From: Todiramphus chloris collaris
Lineage: Eukaryota > Chordata > Aves > Coraciiformes > Alcedinidae
Direction: 5' to 3'
Assembly (NCBI GenBank): GCA_025345505.1
Contig: JANVCC010000018.1
Location: forward strand, 12,716,231-12,780,230
DNA length: 64,000 nucleotides
Numbering within the stretch: the stretch's first letter is position 1; every line of letters starts with the position of its first letter. The notes beneath the pieces were generated by a model. It was not told the origin of the DNA. It did not search any database and worked only from the letters and a program-made list of their open reading frames with translations. Both the position numbers and the translations under genes were made by a program. Below, piece by piece: positions 58,779-64,000 of this stretch.

Positions 58779-59797
58779 CCTGTCATTTTGGCACCTCTAT
58801 TTGACCATTGTGTGCTTAAATATGTGCTGTTACTGCTTTTGGCTCCTTCAGCAAGTCATTCCTGAAGATCAGCCAGGTTTCATAGTGCCCTTTACCCTCC
58901 AGGGCAGTCTTTCATGGCAATTTGCCATGCATATCCCTGAACTAGACAAGATCTACTTCACAAAGAAGAGTTGCAATTCTACTGTTCATTTTTCTTACTT
59001 CTCCCGGTATCTTAAAAGCCATAATCTCATGTCTGTTGAAGCCATGAAGAAGAAGAAAGAAAAAGAAAGAAGAAGAAAGAAGAAAAGAAGAAAAGAAGAA
59101 GAAAGAAGAAAAGAAGAAGAAGAAATTAGACCAAAATTATGCCATAGACTTTTTAAGAATGTAGATATACAGAGAAATTGAGCTCCAGTTCCTGCGAATG
59201 TTGCCTAGTAAAAAAATGTTCTCTGGTATATATGAACTCAGTTACTTGATGTTTGTGTTGCTTGGGATTTATGCTAAACATTGTCATAAAGACATATTTT
59301 ACCCAGTTAAATTCCCTGGTGTTGTGTAATCACAAGTTCAAAACCTCCCAAATTTCAGTTATGTGGGAAACATTTTTCTTTCATTTTTTTTCCTCCTTTT
59401 TTTTTCTGAATACCATCAATATTTCAGAAGCTTTTGTTTGTTTCAGATAAGCATTACAGTAATTATTCATATTGTTAAGATGAATTTTTTTTTTTGAGAC
59501 TGTAAAGTTGAGGTCTGGTTTATATTTTATTATTTATACTTATTTTAAATTCTATTTGTTTATATTTATGATACATCCTTATGGGAAAGTAAAATATTTT
59601 TAACCCTACTAAATGTGACAATTTCTGTATTTTTGAGACAATCTTCCCTCTTCATGTCAGACTTTGATGTCTTTCTATGACTTACCTCTAGTCTATCATT
59701 ATTTATTTATTTTTAAATCTAAAAACAACCTTTCTCTTAGTCAATAAAATATTTTCAGGACGCTTTTGTCCTGAGCATCTAGCTCCACATATGAATG
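58641..59797. other. Mixed low-complexity and unique DNA
   Basis: Holds a T-rich tract at about 58748-58780 and an AGA/AAG-rich purine run at about 59044-59125. The sequence at 58850-59040 may be another very old repeat, but I cannot place it. The Lys/Arg/Glu-rich frame at 58801-59181 comes from the purine run. Confidence 0.5.
59044..59125. repeat. Purine-rich (AAGAAG/AAAG)n tract
   Basis: About 80 bp containing only A and G on the plus strand, an impure trinucleotide and tetranucleotide repeat. Confidence 0.85.
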
Positions 59798-60048
59798 GCC
59801 TCAAGATGCACCAGGGGAGGTTTAAACTGAACATTAGGAAACAGTTTGTCACTGAAAATGTTGTCAGGCATTGGAACAGGCTGCCCACGGAGGTGTTTGA
59901 GTCACCATTCCTGGATGTGTTTAAAAGCCATATAGATATGCTGCTTGGGGATATGGCTTTGTGATGGACTTGGTAGAGCAGGCTTAATGGTTGGACTCAA
60001 TGGTCTTTAAGATCTTTTCCAACCTAGATGATTCTATGATTCTATATG
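59798..60048 (+). mobile_element. CR1 LINE tail fragment
   Basis: Only the 3' end: GGCCTCAAGATGCACCAGGG, TTGGAACAGGCTGCCCACGG, and the ending CCTAGATGATTCTATGATTC. Confidence 0.9.
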
Positions 60049-60069
60049 ATAATTATTGAAATGCACACA

Positions 60070-60262
60070 TGTATTTCTTCACTGAAAGGGTTGCCCTGCA
60101 TTGGAACAGGCTGCCCAGGGAGGTGGTAGAGTCACTATCCCTGGAGATATTTAAAAGATGTGTAGATGTGTTATTTAGGGACATGGTTTAGTGGTGGATT
60201 TGACAGTCTTAGGTTTACAGTTGAATTTAATGACCTAAAAGATTCTATGAGTCTATGCAGAT
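60070..60262 (+). mobile_element. CR1 LINE tail fragment, 20 bp after the previous one
   Basis: A second, shorter 3' end: TTCTTCACTGAAAGGGTTGC, GGCTGCCCAGGGAGGTGGTA, and the ending GATTCTATGAGTCTATG. It repeats the pattern seen at 19.1-19.4 kb. Confidence 0.9.
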
Positions 60263-63200
60263 GTTTGTGGACATGGCTTTTAGAAATACATTTCTACATT
60301 TGCTTTGTCTGTTTTCCCATTGACAAGAGTCTTCACTATGTTCATACTTGAAGACTGTTTTAAATAAAAAATAAGAGATACATCCTAGTAAAAAAAGTGT
60401 TTTAACAAAATCTTTGTCGTGTATCTTGATGCATATACAGCTATGTATGTGCACACACACGGAGACACAGAGTTACTTGATACGTACTTTAGGATTTTTT
60501 AAGACATTCATGAGATTGCATTTCCACACATTTTCCATCAGTATCATCATCTACTTTAAGCTAAGGCATTATCTGTATATTTGAGAGTCAGGCTGAGCCC
60601 ACTAATGAGACAGTTTTATATCTTATGATTACATATCTAAGATTTAGCTTAAAAGGCAATAGGAAAAAACATCCATGGATGACAGTAAAGCACAGATGAG
60701 AAGGAGCATCTGTTTTCCCAGTAATAACTCAAGTTATTCCTTCTTAGTGTTGTGCTGTTACACCATGCTATTCTGTACTTACATCATCATAGAGATTTTT
60801 TCTTGCTTTTTCCTTTAACACCTATTTAATTGTATTATAATGTATATTATTTCATAGCACTACCACTAAAGCTTGCCATGCTTTGTCAAAATGTAGATGT
60901 TAAAAAGTTTTACTTTGCTTAAACTGCTGAGCTTTTCATGCTCCAGCTATGAAAAATTATTTAACATTATTTAATCATTTAATACTCATAAAATGATGAA
61001 GACCATATTTCTTATTTTCATTCATATGGCAGAGTTCACCTACAAATGTAAGAGTATTAAAGAATCCTCTGTTGGCCTATAGGATCCTTGAGAATTGTCC
61101 CCTTTTGCACATAGTCTCATTCCTGAAATAATTTACATCATATCTTATCCTTTTGCTCTTTGACCCTCATCATTATTGGTTATTAATTGCCAGGGCACTT
61201 AGGAATTGAATTATAGTGCTCATATGTATTTCCCTTAGGGTACTGATTATCCACTTGTTTTTCCTCTGATGGCAATAAAATACTCTTATGAAATTACTGA
61301 CTGCCAGAACTGTATTGCAACTACAGTTGAACAAATTTTTGTCAGGATCTCACACAAAAAAAAAAATTGCCTCTGCATAATTCATGTAATGACTGCATAT
61401 GAAATAGAGATGAAAGCTAGATAGAGGAATTTCTTTACCTTCAAAGAAGAAGATCAAGCATGCTTATAATTGTATTAAAACCAAAATTACTGAAAAAAAA
61501 AAAAAAAGTTGATAAAGCACATTTTCATATAATATACTATTGTCTACAACGGTGACAGAAGGAATCTCTTACTGAAGAGGTATACAGTGCAGCCTTTAGA
61601 TTGTCTTTGCTATGACAAACAAGCCAAGTGATACCTTTTAGAAATAAATAATTTTTTTAAATATTTGAGTTTATGCCATTCCAAAAGAAAGTAAGATGTT
61701 GTCACAGAATGTGACTTTTGGATAGAAATCTTTTTGTAAATAATTTATTGTCTGAACTCATCATCATGCCCATGTAGAATCTGCAGTTTTTAGCATTACC
61801 ATTGATACTTGGTGCATGTGGGTTTTTTCTCACCCTTTTCCTTATATGCTTAATATATAACTGGTATATTACCAGAGGTCTCTGATATCCTTTCAGGGAG
61901 TATTTTTGCTAGACAAATTGAATACATAACTTTTATTCCCTTCCCAAGATTGTAGCAGCACAAGATGTTAACACTTGAAGATACACTATGTTTAATAAGA
62001 GATGATATTAAGTATATTAGGATGTTGAAAACCAAAATATTGACTTTGTGTAACTTCTAACTGTTGGATTGTTTACTCAAAAAGCATGTGCCACTTTAAT
62101 TTTTTTAAAATATTTACACCCATTTAAGCTTTGTTAGATCTTATCATAGGCTTGTATCATTTTTCCAGTCTATTTTTTTGTCCTCTTCTCAAGTAGCATC
62201 TACCACTTTCCATTTTGTGCAAGGTGGGACACTCTCCTTTAACTCTGATCAGGAAGCATACTCCCTTGTTTCAGATTTCTGTGTAAGACCTTTATCTCAG
62301 AACTTAACATTGTCTTAACATGTAACACGTGAAATAGCACTCTGGCTGTTGTTCCCTCTTGCAGTGCCAGTTCTTTTCATTCCAAATGTGATTTTTGTAA
62401 ATTAGGTCCAAGCTGTTTTACCACCAGTAGATTGTGCACATGGTGTAATGTGTTAATATGTAATTAATAATATGAATTCACAAATTTAGAATTACATGAA
62501 TATTCTATACTGTCAGCACATTCTGCAATAGTATTAATGATATCTTTACTGAAAATGTATTTATAGTACCATCTAGTTTGCCTTTTCACAACTCCTTGAC
62601 ACTGATGTGAAACAGTGATTATTACTTTACTAGCCTGCACAGGCCTTTCTTTCCTTCAGTAATTTACAGAAATGGATTCTCAGCACACAAAAAAACAGGA
62701 ATATATGTAACAAATACAGTCTCCCTAAGTCTGACTAATTACCTCCTCATAACTGTGTAACAAATTCCTCACAGAAATCCAGGTAATGTTTTATGATTTA
62801 TACCATCATTATAAAACAGGAATAACACATTAATCTACTATAATCTGTCTTTATTAAATCCCATTACATTTTATCCAAATTTTCTTTTGAATCATGTAAG
62901 CAATGATCCTTCTTTTCAAAATGTGTTTAGATGTTGCCTACTAGTAGAGTCAGACTATTTAGATAAAACTCAGACTATTAAGAAAAGCAATATGTTCCTA
63001 CTCATAGCCCATATCTTGAATCAGCCTATGAACTACCTATAGTCTTGTACATTTTTCTGGAGAACACAGGGATTGTCTAGTGCTACATTAAATATTTTCT
63101 GCATAAAATGCTCCATGCCTATCACAACCCAGAAGAGAACATGAGAATAATCTATAGGTCAGGAAAAAGAACAGTTTTGAGGGAACAAGTGTGAACCCCA

Positions 63201-64000
63201 TTTCAACAGCTACTGTCACCTTCTAGCCTTTACAAGCAGACAGCAGCAGCCTCCAGGTTGATAACTGTATTAGGAACAAACTTTTTTTAAACTGTTTTAC
63301 TAACTAACCTGGTTATTTTTGCAAAGTTAAAACTGTCTTTGTCTTTGATTCCTGTTTTTTCCTTTTCTATCCTAGTCCACCTGACTTGTCTCATTCATTA
63401 GAAGCTGTAATATCCTATTGATTACCAGACTGCGAAAAAGAATAGCTGTTTAAGAGTAGGTCATATCTTTTCAGCTCTGTATAGCAATCAACACAGAGAA
63501 GAAATCAGACCCTGAAAGGAGTCATAGACTGTCTGCAGCAAGAGACTTCAGCACATGAATGACATTCCTCTTTCTGTTTGGTAGCCCATATACTCATGTT
63601 AGAACATGTAAAGCTGAAGGAGTGTAGGTTTTTAATCTTTTTAATCTTATTTTTCATACCTTTTTTTCCCATCCCATAAGAAATTTATGTTTATTTAGCA
63701 ATAACATATATGCAGAATACATATCTCTTCTCATAATAGGGAGTTCTGCATATATGTACTTAAGGGTTATTTTCTTTTCCTTTCTCAGCTAAATTTCTTT
63801 GGTCACCTATTCCCTATCTGAATTGTACATCATCAGCCATTTATTTCAATACTTGGCTAGTGACAAGTGAGCATAATAGTATTTATCAGTAGCAGCAATG
63901 AACCACTCCTTTGTTTAAATTGCGTTAATCAAAATGTCAAGCTGAATAATCATTAGGTCAAATGGTAACTTCTGACCAGCAATTATCTTTATCTCTGGAT
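60263..64000. other. AT-rich unique DNA to the window end, no gene seen
   Basis: No gene, RNA or dispersed repeat recognised. There is an A run at about 61490-61507. The frame at 61850-62035 has no domain. Confidence 0.55.

Noticed and set aside
58801..59181. 126-residue Lys/Arg/Glu-rich frame
   Set aside because: Half of it comes from the impure AGA/AAG tract and the rest has no domain.
1..64000. CRISPR arrays, operons, bacterial-type regulatory sites, tRNA or rRNA genes
   Set aside because: No spaced direct repeats, no cloverleaf-like segments that I could fold by eye, and the sequence is clearly vertebrate.

Overview
The window looks like a piece of bird genome. Four things point that way: dense CR1 (chicken repeat 1) non-LTR retrotransposons with the typical octamer tail (variants of ATTCTATG), several LTR fragments of avian endogenous-retrovirus type, an AT-rich background, and no primate-like SINEs. 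By my boundaries, 17 CR1 copies or fragments cover about 16.4 kb, roughly a quarter of the window. That is high for a bird and would suit a CR1-rich lineage such as woodpeckers, barbets or hornbills, but I cannot name a species.

I found no host protein-coding gene that I can recognise and no RNA gene. The window reads as intergenic or deep intronic DNA. Almost every long reading frame is a relic of CR1 ORF2 (endonuclease and reverse transcriptase) or a low-complexity artefact. The layout is as follows. 1-8 kb: unique AT-rich DNA, a purine microsatellite with an assembly gap, one minus-strand CR1, and an unassigned open frame at 7249-7575. 8.0-8.4 kb: an ERV-derived fragment containing a 33-base C run. 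8.4-15 kb: unique. 15-19.4 kb: a CR1 cluster, including a copy split by a solo LTR with a 6-bp target duplication. 20.65-21.15 kb: a second solo LTR with a 6-bp duplication. 21-28.5 kb: unique apart from one CR1 tail. 28.5-32.7 kb: three CR1 copies. 32.7-38.9 kb: unique. 38.9-43.3 kb: two CR1 copies, one carrying a (GGAT)n expansion with a gap, then an eroded ERV integrase relic. 46.9-47.4 kb: a third LTR. 47.9-52.6 kb: a near-full-length CR1 with a CpG-rich 5' leader, ORF1 (zinc-finger-like motif plus SGNH esterase) and ORF2 (endonuclease plus reverse transcriptase). 52.6-64 kb: unique DNA with six more CR1 fragments.

How the parts would work together: in a live CR1, the 5' leader drives a two-ORF RNA, ORF1 makes an RNA-binding/esterase protein, and ORF2 nicks the target and reverse-transcribes from the octamer tail. 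The 47.9-52.6 kb copy has all these parts but is dead. It carries one stop in ORF1, two frameshifts and two stops in ORF2, and substitutions at residues that look catalytic. The other copies are 5'-truncated or rearranged. I see no new biological system here; the more unusual items are nested, chimeric and shared-mutation patterns among the mobile elements.
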